Below are positions 21,500 through 34,984 of a stretch of 64,000 nt of DNA, in pieces. A program made the translations under genes and the position numbers. The stretch spans positions 1,116,001-1,180,000 of the forward strand of contig NC_089243.1 of the NCBI RefSeq assembly GCF_000512585.2, given 5' to 3'. Under the pieces are notes generated by a model. The model saw only the letters and a list, made by a program, of their open reading frames with translations. It was not told the origin of the DNA and searched no databases. The stretch comes from Kwoniella bestiolae CBS 10118 (lineage: Eukaryota; Basidiomycota; Tremellomycetes; Tremellales; Cryptococcaceae). Within the stretch, counting starts at the first letter, position 1. Each line of letters opens with the position of its first letter.

Positions 21500-23688
21500 A
21501 TGACCGGCCCAGAACCCACCACTCAAGGTCAATCTCAAGCTCGTCGACCGATTACCAGAAGCCGAGATGGATGCCTGACCTGTAGAAAGCGAAAAATCAA
21601 GTGTGACTTAGGTAAGTCCGCGCATCTCTTTTCCACCATTTCGCTACTTTACGTGAGGTTGACTAGTCTAGTCAGGCAAGCCAGAATGCGAGCGCTGCAT
21701 CAAGTACTCCGTCAAGGTAAGCTGGCATGATATCTCGTGTTCCAGGGGGATGCTAATTATCGAAAGCACAGTGTATCTACTTCAAAAAGCCTGCAACTTC
21801 TTCAAAACGAGCCCTACGGCCGGCTCCTGCCTCCTCGTCGCGCCGGACACCAAATGAGCGCTCGGTAGAAGCCAACGAGGATCGGTCCTCTTCGGAGTCC
21901 CCCTCCTCCTTCCCACTAATGCCTGCTCCTGTGCCTGATATCCAGCAATCTACATCTGTTATGTCAAGCACAACTACCTCAGCACCTCACAATCCTCCAA
22001 AATTCGTAGGATGGCAGACTGCATTGGAAGCTCTGGGACCAGTGGATCGCCTACTAGCTGTATGTCGCAATACTCGAATGGCTTCGTTCTTCCTGCAACC
22101 TAGTACTCCTCCCAGCTTTCTGCAGGCATTTTTCCCGTCTTTCGAAGACTTGCAGTGTGTGAGTGGGATCTATCATTTTGGGTCTACCATCATCCAAGCT
22201 GATCGGCGACTTTTGAACTAGTTCCATCACTGTGTGACCTATTCATTCTCAATTATCGTAGTGACCGAAGATCATAACCCCTGGGTCGAAAGAGTAGCTC
22301 CACTTTTTATGACAAGTGGTCAAGACGATGGTAGATCTAGTGGAGCCGCGCTGAAGATGTCTATGCTATACATGGGGGCTGTGCATCTCTCTTAGTGAGT
22401 CAATCGCCGACTACTGCCAGTTTTTTCGAGATAGTATCTTATGACGTCTCATCCGTAGTCTACAAGGGCGAGATGGCAACTCTACCGCCAGTATGAACAC
22501 CAGGACTCTTGCTCTTGGATACAGGAAAGATTGTCTCAGATTGTTGCGTCTACTCTCCGGCAAACAACCCCCTACATGCGATGCTGCTTTCTTGTCAGCG
22601 TGTGCATTGACATTGACAGCCGATGTGAGTCACCTTCAATCGTTTTCTTCCTACTTCGCTGATGTGGCTTCGTAGCTGCTTGGGGCCAATCCCAGATGGA
22701 GGGAATTGATGCGAATCGTCAAAGGGGCTATTGAAGGCAACGGAGGAATGGACATGATCATCTGCTTTTCCGCCTATGTGGATCCTGCCATCAAATGCGC
22801 TGTGGAATCTCTTGTCAACCTCAGTATGCTTGGTATGTGAGACCGTCGGCTGAATTCTGGTTTCTGCCAGCTGATCAAGTGATGGAATAGCTACATTTTC
22901 CGCCGGCATCGATAATTGTATCCTATCAAGCGGTCTCAAGGATGAAATCGGACGACCCATCTGGTGGACGATGCTGGTAGAGGCAGAGACAATACAATCC
23001 GGTGTCAGTCCTCTCGTTACTACCCTGATGGATCAATGAAGTATTACGGCCACTGACAGAGTCTTACAGTTAACCCGATTCGAAGAGCTGTGTGGAATAT
23101 CGCGCTCCTTGGTCTCGCTGTATGCTACGCTCTCATCGTTTTTGATCACGATCGAAGATTCGTCCCAGATAGACCCCACTAGGGCCGATCAGATAGAATC
23201 AGACTGGAATTTATGGCTGATAACCGAAGGCGCAGTGGAAATGGACGAAAGAGTGAAAGCAGGGTCCATGGCATTTTGGCAAGCTGGAAAGATATCTATC
23301 TTACGGAAGATTCGTAAAGCTTCGAGGTCAGACGATTCAGTGCAAACAGCTGCAATGGCTATTTTGGAGATATGCGCCTCCGTAGGGGACAAGGTAGAGT
23401 ACATGAATTGGGTGAGTCAACGTGCCACTCGTCTCAATCTTAGAAATCACTCTTACGAAGCTATCCTAGCCTATGATCATAGCTTGTTCGACTTTCACAG
23501 ATCCCATCAGCCGCGATACCGCTCGCGCCCAACTAAAACTATTCGTGTCTCAATGCTGCTACGAGATCGAAGTAATTCAAATGGTGTGTGAAGAAATGTG
23601 GAGTAGAATGGACGAGGGTGAGGATGAGCAAGCGTGCGGCTGGGTGGAGATTCTGTTGGAATCTGGATTGCCCGTTTTGCTTGGCTAG
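21500..23688 (+). CDS. Zn(II)2Cys6 fungal transcription factor
   Basis: This is a nuclear DNA-binding regulator of about 570 residues. Residues from about 24 form CLTCRKRKIKCD, continued across two introns by the second half, giving a complete C-x2-C-x6-C-x6-C-x2-C-x6-C zinc cluster. A Ser/Pro linker follows, then a long helical middle region of the fungal-TF type (GWQTALEALGPVDRLLA, GRPIWWTMLVEAETIQSG). The last exons were chosen so that NWPMIIACSTFTDP joins VSQCCYEIEVIQMVCEEMW and the end VEILLESGLPVLLG. This needs the acceptor at about 23467 rather than the stronger-looking CACAG downstream, which would hit a stop. The gene follows the amine permease on the same strand and is a candidate regulator of that pair. 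The target is unproven. Confidence 0.85.
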
Positions 23689-24659
23689 GTCAATCTGGAC
23701 ACGGAAACGACAGCAAATCCAAGTCGACGAGCTCAGCAATCAGACTCGGCTTTTCGACACATATTCTCGAGTACCTTACACCAACTCGTCAAAAACTCGA
23801 TCCGTCCGGCTAGAGCACTTTCTCCACTTTTCTCTCGCCATGGACTACATTAGAGGGCATGTCAAGAGAGGATCGGCTGGACGCTTCATGGTCAATGCGG
23901 GACACAAACTGGTGGTATAATCGAACAACAAAGTCTCAGGTCACTGTACCGGCGTTGAAGAGAAAGCATCAGAAGATCTCTAACGTCCAGAAAGGTCAGG
24001 ATAGTTAGGTGACTTGGAAGAGCTAAGTGATGAATTTACCGCACGTAGTCAGACAGTAGATGGAAGACCATGCAACATACGTATTTATCGGTATTCTGCC
24101 TATACAAGCAAGAAGTTTCCCGTTTGTGGGATTGCAACATGATGATCCATCTCCTCGTTTTCCTACTTCTTGACCTCCTACCGGCATCCCCTCAAGCTGG
24201 TAGAATAGCCTCGAGGGAACGCTGGAATTTACACTCAATCGTGACCTCTAGTCAACAGTGAGGTCGAGTAACAGTTGTTCAAGATGAATACTCAATTGCG
24301 GTAGATGCATATATCCCCTGACTTATCTTGCAACACCAAACTCCCATATATGCAGTTCCATGATATTTCTTCTTTTCACAGGAGATAACATTAGCCGATT
24401 TAACAAATCTTGCCACTTTATTTGCCTTAGCTTGCCACTTGTGAAGGAATGTCCCACGTGGGAGAAAAGGAGGACACTGCGGTGAACTCCGATTCCTCAC
24501 TCACTGTCAATCCGATGGAGGAATGAACAATGACAGTACAGTAACCTTGCAGGTACATACCCACACAACTTCATCATCAATTCCTCTTTCATCACCTTCA
24601 CGACTTACTTCAACGAGACTCAAGGAAAGAGGGAAGAAAAGATAGAGTAACGAACGAAT
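23689..24659. other. 970-nt spacer before RBX1
   Basis: Two frames remain open for 40-60 codons just past the regulator stop (about 23690-23870), but nothing conserved joins them. The rest is ordinary AT-rich spacer and the pyrimidine-rich leader of RBX1 at about 24550-24600. I see no gene. Confidence 0.4.
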
Positions 24660-25528
<869 letters not shown>

Positions 25529-25798
25529 ATCGTCGTCTTCCCTTCCTTCTCACTTTTCCCACCTTCTCTCCTCATACACACCATCAACGACTTGTATACA
25601 TATGAAACCTAATGTATGATAGATTGACGAGACTCCCATTCCACATGTCTACAAGGTAGCTGTTACATCCCAGCCGATGAAGCGAATTAATGCAGCAGTC
25701 CTATGCGAATACATGCGTGTAGATGTGGTGTATATATGCGCGTGTTCTATCATCTACCTATCTATGATCCGATAATACAGTATTCTACCTTCTATCAG

Positions 25799-27315
25799 TT
25801 ATAATCCTTCCGGTAAAACCCTTTTGGTCGACTGTGACCACAACCCTTTCTCGAATCTACCTTCCTTCGCTTCCACCTCTCTACCCAAATCACTCACACC
25901 TTGCTGGAGCAACTCCGTTATCTTAATCCTCATCTCCTTCTCCTTCCCTTCCGACAATTCACCTCTACTCCGCATTTCCCTCTGAACATCGCCCACATGC
26001 CCAAGCGTATCCGTATCTGTATTCCGCACTGCTTCCTGCTTCCAATCCCCGCCTACACCAATCGTACCAATTTCCTTGTCCGCCAATGCACGCCAAGCTT
26101 TCACGAGAGGTTCTATCTGAGATGTCAAGGGTTGTCCGACTGTGATGCTGATTTTGGCTCCCGGACGGGGTATGGGTTTGGGCCACCCTCTCCTCTCGTC
26201 CAGTATCTGATCGAAACCTGTTCATAAAGATAACACCAGTATAAGGCCACCCTCCTCGACTCTACTGAAGTCGGGATACGTGTAGAGATAAACCTACCGG
26301 ATATCCACATAGGTATTATCTCAGGCATAACCTTTGAATCCATTATTATCCTCCCTATACCCCATTTGAACCTGAATAAACCACCGTCTGGATTCGTCGG
26401 TTCTTGGTTCACCTTTCCTTCTGGAAATATGTGTATCTGGATTATGTATACATCTGATTAGCTTTGTTCAGGTCATTATGCTGAGCTTGAACTACATTAT
26501 GATAGGGGTGTAAAACTCACCCAACTCCCATCCTGGAGCAATTTGACAGCGCGATCCACAGCGGGTTGAAATATCCCTCCACCCCTATGCGTCTCTATCA
26601 CTTGACCGAGGTTGAAGAATTTGGAATGGAGGGGTTTGGTGAACATTATATCGGACGCTACAAGGTAGAGAGAATGTCAGCGCCAAGGTCCCGCTTTTCA
26701 TGTTATCGTGATGATTCGATAGAAGGTGAAAAGCTGGGACAAAGGAATGTACTCACCTCCCAATGTCCACCTTGAGTTTCTGCATGTATGAGAGGGAGTA
26801 GCGAATGGGAAGTAGGTAGAAAGAGGCATGAGGGACCACATCTGGTAGCACAGGAAGGTTACAATCAGCTTGATTAACAACATGATTCCAATAAACGAAG
26901 CTCACATACCATCGGATCATCACAGACTGAATTATGGTTACACACTATGTGTAGCGACCAGCAAAAAGGTGAAGAAAGCAATTAGCATATTAGCAATGGC
27001 TCCTCTGCAAGGGGCGTCCAGAAATATCTTGCTTCATCCTCCTCGACGATCGACGATAGGATGATATACCTTAAGGTAATCCTACTCACCAGTCACTATC
27101 CCCCTCCTGCTCAACTGCGAACTATCCCCATCCCTCTCCAATCCCTCTATAGCCTTTCCCTTCCCCTTCTCATCGTGCGGTATCCTCAGCGCATCTAGCA
27201 ATATCGGTAATCCATTCACTTCGTATTTCTTCGTGGTTAGTCGAAGGAACGTTCGGGAGGCCAAGGCGATGGTGGAGAGTGTAAGGGCAGAAGCGAACGT
27301 TGCTGGACGGGCCAT
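25799..27315 (-). CDS. TAZ1: Tafazzin-type cardiolipin transacylase
   Basis: This mitochondrial membrane-associated enzyme remodels cardiolipin acyl chains by transacylation. The start used is MARPATFASALTLST. An upstream in-frame ATG at 27339 would add eight residues. The N-terminal segment is hydrophobic, as in yeast Taz1. The acyltransferase HX4D motif appears as VCNHNSVCDDPMVW. It is followed by IETHRGGGIFQPAVDRA and WIHIFPEGKVNQ, the family's second block with the FPEG signature, then GIGRIIMDSKVMPEIIPMW. The C-terminal third (about 100 residues) is charged and helical. About 400 residues. The gene lies downstream of VPS34 on the same strand, with no evident functional link. Confidence 0.9.
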
Positions 27316-27755
27316 GATGATCGACAGTGAATGATGCAATCTCGTGACGGCTGTCCTGCACGGCTACTATCACTGTTTGTTCCCCGTGTCAAGCTCTCCA
27401 GTATAACCACCCCCGATAGCTTTGTCGATTATGAGTGTGAGATGAGTAAAGTAGAAATAGCAACAAAGGTCAAAATACAAACGTTGGTGTTTTCGGTTTC
27501 TTTTCCCCAACTTTTTTCGGCATCTTGCTTGCATTTGTTTACGTGCCTGAGCTGGAATTGAAATGGATGTATCATCATTGATTCCAGTGATTTTCATGCG
27601 ACTGCAAACGTGGTTTTACATTGTTACGAGTACATGTATACCATTACAATTTCTTCATGTACATATCGTAGAGTTGTGCCAGTTCATGGGGGAATGCGAG
27701 GGTATAACAGCCATATGCAGGGTATATTCTCCTTTCTACTCCTTCTCAAACAATC
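27316..27755. other. Spacer between VPS34 3' end and TAZ1 start
   Basis: This 440-nt spacer is a T-rich 3'UTR-like stretch followed by the upstream region of TAZ1. No gene or clear promoter element is seen. Confidence 0.4.
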
Positions 27756-30700
27756 TTAATCTCGTAGGTATTGAGCCCTATGAAACCAGTCGATTAGCTC
27801 TGACATTGATTCTTCGAAAGGTCAGAGGTAGCTCACAAATCATGGATCCTGTCAAAGACAATGGTCAAATACGAAGTATCGTTCAACAGCGCCTCAAATT
27901 GCTTGATCGCATCCTCCTCCGATAAATCAAGCATGAACTTCTCTTGGACCTGTCGAAGCATGGGACACTTGAGCTCCTTCACTCTCACTAAGTCACAACG
28001 GTAGATAGCGATCCGCTCACCTTCCAGACCGCTTTATCAGGTTCGGACTGTATGTCCTGAATTCCAGCATCGACCATCAATGCCACGAGGTTTAATATCA
28101 AATTGGCATTCTTCCTCAACCCGATGAAAGCTGTATAGCAAAGGCTTTGAAATCGAGCATAGTGGGTTGATTGCGTTCCCCCCATGGCGTCTACCATTTC
28201 TTTACACACTTTCACGGGTGGTGGATAAGGTTTGGGATCTCTTCCGAGGATGTAGCCGAAGTCGACTGGAATGATCATGCGATATCAGCTTTAGTCGTAT
28301 ATCTCATAACGGGTCGCTAAACTGACCATGGAAGAAGTGCCCATCTGGAGCAAGCATCAGATTGTCCAAATGTCTATCTCCTACTCCTAGTACGTATGTA
28401 AGTACCGAGTACCCAGCTGTAACGATACACCGTCAGCATTCAGCAATATATCCTTGAGAGAACTGGTAGAACCCACCGCAACTCCTAACAAACGTGTCCA
28501 TCACCCCCGATTCAATTCCATAAGATCCCAGGGCACCATCATCCGCGTGCTCCTGTCTCAAGTAATTCTGCAAACTCCCAAATTCGGCCATTATAGCTGC
28601 TAAACTCTTACTGGGCACGAACTGCACCATACCCTCTGATTTTGAAGTAGCCAGCACACTATATGGACTGAGTCTCAAATCCAGGTTTTCCTTCCGCAGC
28701 AATCGGTCCATCAACGTGAAAAGCTGTATGACCAGCTGGTCTTGTCTCAGATCGTCACCGTTCTTGAAGATGATCGGGTAATCTGGCGTGATACTGACTG
28801 GAGTTTCGGGAGCAGAGTCGTCTTCAGAATAGCGAGTGAAGTCGGTAGTCTCGAACCATATGAGTAATGGGAGGAGATTGGACTTGAATACTGATGATTT
28901 ATCGGGAGTGACCGATGTGACGGATACTCTAGCATTGAGAGGTAAAGGGAGAGGCGCTGGAAGAGGAGATAGATTGTGCTTTGAGTCACCCAGGAACGTC
29001 TTGAGCTTTTCGATCTTCTTGGAACGCGAGTCTTTTGAGCTGCGAATTTCCTTCGACCTGGCCGAAAGAGCCTCGACCAGTTGACCTTGCCGTTTTAGTA
29101 CATCTCGCTGAGCGGTACCTTCCGGTGTCTTTAGGCATATCAGCTATTTGCAAAAGGTCTTCGAGTACTCACCTCTGATAGCTTTGTCTGGAACCTGAAA
29201 GCGACCTTCGCATACATCTTCCCAGCCGGTTGAGTGGCATCGCATTCAATCATAAGATACCAGTGGAAGCTTGTGCCTAGGACAGGATTGGCGACACTTC
29301 TATCGATCAAGAATTGGGATAGACCACTATCTCCTTCGTCTACAGTAGCGTCTCGCTTTCTATGGGTTCGGCTTCCTCTCATTGATTCGGTCGAGGATGT
29401 CATAAGGTCGAATTTGAGAGCTTGTACCAGTTGTAGCAGGTACAAAAGTAATTCCTATCATAGTGTCAGCTTACCATTAAATCGAGTAACGGATGGAACG
29501 AAGCTCACCTCGTCGTCCGCCCTTTCCAAACGCTTCACAGCGAATGCCCTGACCCTCTTGTCGGTGAATCCCGGTCCAAGCAGTTCCAGAGCATCGTCCA
29601 TGCCTACCTCTTGTCCCCATAATGGCAATAACTTCTCGACCGCCTGTTTCGCTTCCACCGGATCTGACCAAGTAACACATTTAAGGAACTTGGTGAGTGA
29701 CCGAGGGGAACGGAACAGGGAGAATCGGAATTTCCACAGTAGATCTTTGTCGATGGCAGAGAGAGATGCGGTGGGTGGCAATCGGAAGATTTCCTACGAG
29801 GTCTTCAGTTGAACATCCAGAAATATCCGAGCGAAAACTTACGTTGAGCCTGTCACGTTCAGCTGGACCAGGTTTAAGGTCCCTTCCTTCATCTCCTAAC
29901 CTTTGACTACGCAGCAATTTTCTATGTTTCACTTCGACCGGATTCTCGCGCCATGCATCGGGATCATATGTTCGCCAAAGAAAAGGGTCGGAAGATAAGA
30001 GATGAGGTGGTACTCCCGATACCTGCTGTTGATTCTGAGGAAGAGGATGAGGTATCGAAGCGGGAGGTAGGGGTATTGAGCTTTCCTATGAACGGTACTC
30101 ATAGATTAGCATTCGCAGCGTCATGTGTTAAAAACAAGTCTTACCTGTTCGGAGAAGACCACTGGGAAATCGAATTTTGGTAGATCCACATATAGGTACA
30201 GTTTGTCTGATTTGCTTGATTCAGCCTGTCATTCAAGGGCAAAGGTGAGTTTAACAAGCAATACCGGTACTTTGGGTAGAGAATCGACTTACAGCATGGA
30301 CTTTCTCTATCTGTCTAAATGCTATTCTATCCAACCAATCTATCTTGACGATATCACCACGATCGAAATCTTTCACCAGCTATACGCTAAGAATGAGCTA
30401 TGCGTACATAAGTCCGTGTCAGTCAGCTCACCCTTTCTAGTCTACCCATCTCGTCTTCCGCTTCTCCCTCTATCTCACTCGGTGTGATTGAATTAGGCTT
30501 GGGGTCGGCTTCTGAACCGCGATGCACATAAAGTCGCTGCTGACCTCGTTTCAACGTCCTACACAGCGTGTATCAGCTTACTGCTGCGATCGAAGACAAT
30601 CAACGCACTTACCTCTTGACGGTGAACAAGCTCATAGTTGTACCTCCAACAGGTACAGGCTTCCCAGCACCTTGGCAGTCCCATATTGTGAACGCTATCT

Positions 30701-31195
30701 GCGAGTTGAGGAGTAGGGAAGGATACGTTATGGGTAAGACAACAGTTTGGTTCCAACTAAAACATTAATTGGCAATTAGCTCACGGTCCACTGAGCAATG
30801 CTATCACTTACGTATATCCCCTGGGAAAGTCTTTCCAAGCAGTACGGAACGGCAGAGTGTACTGTATACCGTTCGCCCATAATTGACATGTGATATACAG
30901 ATCAGACGGACCACTATCGAAACATGAGCTATGCGCCTGGTTATGCAGTCGTCCATATGCGATAGCTCACTCATGTTGTATACCTGCATGTAGCAGGTCC
31001 GGGTCCTTCAGAGCATTGGTATAGCTTCTTCTAGGTATGGTACCTTCCAAAGAGGTACTGCCGCAATCAGTCAGCTAAATAGGCTCCTTCAGCTGGAAAA
31101 AAGAACACTACTCACATCTTGAGGGTGACATGAGATTTCAGATCGCATAAACGGGCGAAGGAGTAATCCTTATCCCGCGAAGGATCCACTTGCAT
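27756..31195 (-). CDS. VPS34: Class III phosphatidylinositol 3-kinase Vps34
   Basis: This kinase makes PI3P on endosomes and autophagic membranes in complexes with Vps15 and Atg6/Vps30. The start MQVDPSRDKDYSFARLCDLK leads into the C2 domain. The PIK helical domain follows (WKFRFSLFRSPRSLTKFLKC, LLPLWGQEVGMDDALELLGP). The kinase domain has GVGDRHLDNL, the catalytic loop, and HVDFGYILGRDPKPYPPP, the DFG activation segment. A stop seems to occur after FDRIHDL, but GTGAGC there is a donor. Splicing to 27779 gives the tail DLAQYLRD, matching the conserved C-terminal membrane-contact helix (usually QYWR). About 920 residues and many short introns. The gene is divergent from NOP14. Confidence 0.93.
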
Positions 31196-31566
31196 TGTCT
31201 CCAATCTTTCTTCAAGTGACTTGCTTGATCTCTACACTATCCTTGATCAATCAGTAACGCATGGTTGAATAGTGAACTAGGTGGATAGGACTAGCTGGAG
31301 TGAAGGCAATTCAAGAATAGCAAGAGAAGAGGACAATTAACAACTCTCTTTAGCTGAGCTTGCCTTCTTTATACGTCAACATTGGATTCAGGCTATTCGG
31401 CGATCACCGAAATCTACCACTCCTCTCGGAGTATGCCCCAATCTCCGCTCAGCCGCAAAAGTTGAAAGTTGACAGTTCAAGAAGATAATTTAACACTTCG
31501 CACCTCAATCATCATATTATAACACACTTTGATCACAAACACAGTCTCACATCGTTCCAAAACAAC
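31196..31566. promoter_or_regulatory. Divergent VPS34/NOP14 promoter
   Basis: This 371-nt spacer lies between start codons. An AT-rich ATATTATAAC at about 31516-31525 lies 40-50 nt before the NOP14 ATG. No other element is clear. Confidence 0.4.
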
Positions 31567-34500
31567 ATGGCACCATCTCAGCTATCGCAGCTGAAGTCAG
31601 CCCTTAACTCAGCAGGGCTGAACAAGAAGAACTTTTCAAAGAAGGACAAGAAAGCTTACAAGAAAGGAGGTGCGAGGGAGACGGATCGAGCAAAGAAGTT
31701 AGATAAACTAGAGGAGATCAGGAGGACCTTGAATAAGTTTGATGAGCGTGAGACTAAGGTGAGGAAGATCAGCTGGAAACGATGGGAAAATCTTGATAAT
31801 GGTACCGAAAGCTGATTTTGTCCCTGCTTTCACAGGTCAAACATGATGTTGGTGGTAGGAATTTGAAAGGTGTTACTGGACGACCAAGTGCGAGCAAACA
31901 AGCAGGTCTCGAGCAGGTAAGTTGACCAACACTAAGCGATATTGCTTCACTTCAGCTGACTACCTCTTCTAATTTCTTAGCGTAGGAAAAACTTATTACC
32001 AGAGCACCAACTACGAGATCACACCGGTACTTTCCGAGATCGACGATTCGGTGAAAATGATCCAACTCTATCCCTTGAAGATCGAATGTTAGAGCGATAC
32101 ACCAAGGAAAGGCAGAGAGGTCAAGGGAAGAAAGGTCTTTTCAACCTGGAAGATGAGGAAGACGGTCTCGACGAGTTCGATGATGGTTTCGCTCTTGGAG
32201 GTCTGACCCATGGAGGAAGGAGTGTGATGGATCTGCCGGGGGATGATTTTGAAGCTCAAGGGTTTGGCGAGAGGGACGATGAGGATGAAGATAAAGGACG
32301 GGTAGATAGGAGGACGGTAAACAAGGTCCATTTTGGTGGCTTTGATGGTGATGAGGAAGATGAGGAGGAAATGGTGAGTTATCTTATCCTTTCTCTCTAC
32401 ATGGCCATCGCTGATAGACCTGCTTTTACCCCAGCCTGAAAAGAAAAAGAGTAAAGCCGAAGTCATGTCAGAGATCATTGCCAAGAGCAAAGAGTACAAG
32501 GTGAGCTGGCAGCTCTATCCCCAAGTAGTACACAGCTGACCACGACCACAGTACGAGCGACAACAACAAAGAGAAGCGGATGACGAACTCCGAGATGAGC
32601 TTGATGAAGACCTCGACGATCTCAGAGCATTATTACAGGAAAGTGCACCTGCTCGCCCCGCGGCTTCCAACTTCGCTAGTACCTCCCGACAACCTGCTGC
32701 TCCTGCTACGATTGCATCTGCTGCTCCAGAGGAAGAAGTAGATTACGATCAAGTTGTTCGAAGTCTCGCTTTTGATGCTAGAGCCAAGCCCAAGAACAGG
32801 ACCAAGACCGAGGAAGAATTAGCATTGGAGGAGAAGGAGAACCTGGAGAAAGCAGAAGCCAAGCGACAAAGGAGAATGAGGGGAGAGAGTGTTAGTGATG
32901 ATGAAGACGGAGAGGGGTCAAGGAAGAAGAGAAAGACAAATGATAGAAAGCCTGATGCGGATGATTTGGGGGATGATTACGTTGAAGACGATACACTTCT
33001 TGGGCCTGGTATTACAAGAGAGGAGATCGAGAACATGGCTCTTGCATCTGACGAAGAGAGAGATGAGGTTGAGGATGGAAGCGAGGACGAGGAGGACGAG
33101 GAAGAAGAAGAGGATGAGGAGGAAGGCGAGGGCAGTGAGGATGACGAAGATATGGAAGAGGATGAAGATGAGGACAGTGATGCTTACTCATCGATGGAGG
33201 ACCTCGACGATGAAGATGTCCCCGAGCTTGTTGAAGCTGATGAGGAAGATTTCGAAGCCGTCGTCAAGAAGAGTAAGGGCAAGAAAGCTGCCAAAGCTGA
33301 GAAAACTAAAGAGATCCCCTTCACTTTCCCTTGTCCCGAAAGTATAGAAGAGTTCGAAGATATACTTGAAGGTCTGGAAGATTCCGCTTTACCCACTGTT
33401 GTTCAACGTATACGTGCGTTGCATCATCCGAGTTTAGCTGCGGGTAACAAGGAGAAACTGCAGGTATGTATGACTTCGTTTGTCATACGAAACATCAGCT
33501 AACGCCATGTCTACAGGAATTTCTCGGTGTACTGATCGACTACATCTTGATCCTCTCCTCTCGACCCACTCCACCCTTTAACCTCATTTCCGCTCTCACG
33601 CCACATGTCATCGCTCTCGTCAAACTCAACGCTGTTACCGCTGCTGCTCATTTCATCGACAAGATCAAATTGATGCAGAAGAACTTGACAAGGGGTCTAG
33701 CAAAGGGAGCTTCTCAGAAAGGTTCAAAGACTTTTCCCGGCTGTCCTGAATTGGTCTTACTCCGTTTGGTCGGGTCTATCTGGTCAACGAGTGATTTCTC
33801 CCATCCTGTTGCAGCTCCTGCCGTTCTTCTCATGGGTCAATATCTGGCACAAGGAAGGATCAGGTCGACTTCGGACATAGCGTCGGGACTTTTCTTATGC
33901 TCTATCTTAGCTCATGTATGTCCATTCTCATCAGAATTGTGTCGTAAAGATGTTTAGCTGATCTTGTGTATGGAATAGTACGAAACTTTGTCAAATCGAG
34001 TCCTTCCCGAAGCAGTCAACTTTGTTGCCTCCTCTATACTTGCGCTTCTGCCCAGACGAAAAGGATTTGAGGTCAACAAGATATATCCCGATTCGAAAGC
34101 CAGCGATGTCAATCTATCGGTTGATTCCACTGCCGCCGCTGTTCCTCAACAGCCAGTCAACCTCTCCGAAGCGATCAATGCTGCTCAATCAGCGCTGAGC
34201 CAGGATCAAATCGAGCAAACCAAGGCGAACTTGCTGGTAGTCGCCTTCAAGCTAACTCAGACTTTCGCTACAATGTATGCCTCGTCTGAAGCCTTCATCG
34301 AGCTTATTGAACCGCTCAAGACTGTTTTAGAGGGATCAAGAGTAGCCAAGCTTTCTCAGAAATTGAAGGTGAGCTATCCTTGTCCTCTACGTAGTATCAG
34401 TACGATTAGCGAGTAGCTTACATCTCTACTCAGGTAACCCACGCATCAACGTACACCTCACTTACTCGTTCCCTCACCCACGCCAAAGCATCCCGACGAC

Positions 34501-34921
34501 CCCTCACTCTCCAAGCACACAAACCTATCCCCATCGCTTCCCACGCACCTAAATTCGAAGAGAACTTCGCACCTGGTAAACACTATGATCCGGATGTTGA
34601 GCGTAATGCATCTGCTAAACTCAAGGCTCTCTACAAGAAGGAACGAAAAGGTGCAATCAGAGAACTTAGGAAGGATAACAAGTTCTTGGCTGGTGAGAGG
34701 GCTAGAGAACAGGCTGAGAAGGATAGGGACTATAATTCTAGGATGAAGAAGGTTGAGGGAAGTATTAATGTGGAAAGAGCCGAGGAGAAGGCTATGCAAA
34801 GGTGAGCTTGGGTTTCTTCTCACACGGCTCCAAAGAAGTGTACCAGTATGGAGCGACGAGCTGATGAGTTTGGTATTGTAGAGAGAAACAAAGAGACAAG
34901 AGACGTGCGGGTAGAGGATAA
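31567..34921 (+). CDS. NOP14: Nucleolar protein Nop14 (SSU processome)
   Basis: This U3 snoRNP-associated factor is required for 18S rRNA maturation and 40S assembly. The conserved N-terminus appears in order: KKNFSKKDKKAYKKGG, GRPSASKQAG, FRDRRFGENDPTLSLEDRML and RYTKERQRG. A long central stretch (about residues 330-480) is almost pure Asp/Glu. The C-terminal half is helical (FLGVLIDYILILSSRP, HFIDKIKLMQKNL). It ends in PKFEENFAPGKHYDPDVE, KALYKKERKGAIRELRKDN and FLAGERAREQAEKDRDYN, the strongest family signatures. The last exon is short and basic (REKQRDKRRAGRG). About 920 residues. The stop lies 63 nt from the stop of the convergent gene. Confidence 0.95.
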
Positions 34922-34984
34922 GAGGTATCATCGATTACATTTCATCATATTGGCATTATATCATATCATATGTATATTCACTTG

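Noticed and set aside
23618..23880. Alternative 3' end of the Zn2Cys6 gene via an intron at 23618-23688, adding a ~40-residue tail (LGFSTHILEYLTPTRQK)
   Set aside because: The unspliced end VEILLESGLPVLLG is the family-like C-terminus and follows a well-placed CC/W block. The alternative needs a weak intron lacking a good branch point.
24070..24261. 63-codon hydrophobic plus-strand frame before RBX1
   Set aside because: It has no splice partners, no homology I recognise and a composition no better than chance.
32889..33347. Basic 152-codon frame inside NOP14
   Set aside because: It is a shifted reading of the GAGGAT-rich acidic tract of NOP14.
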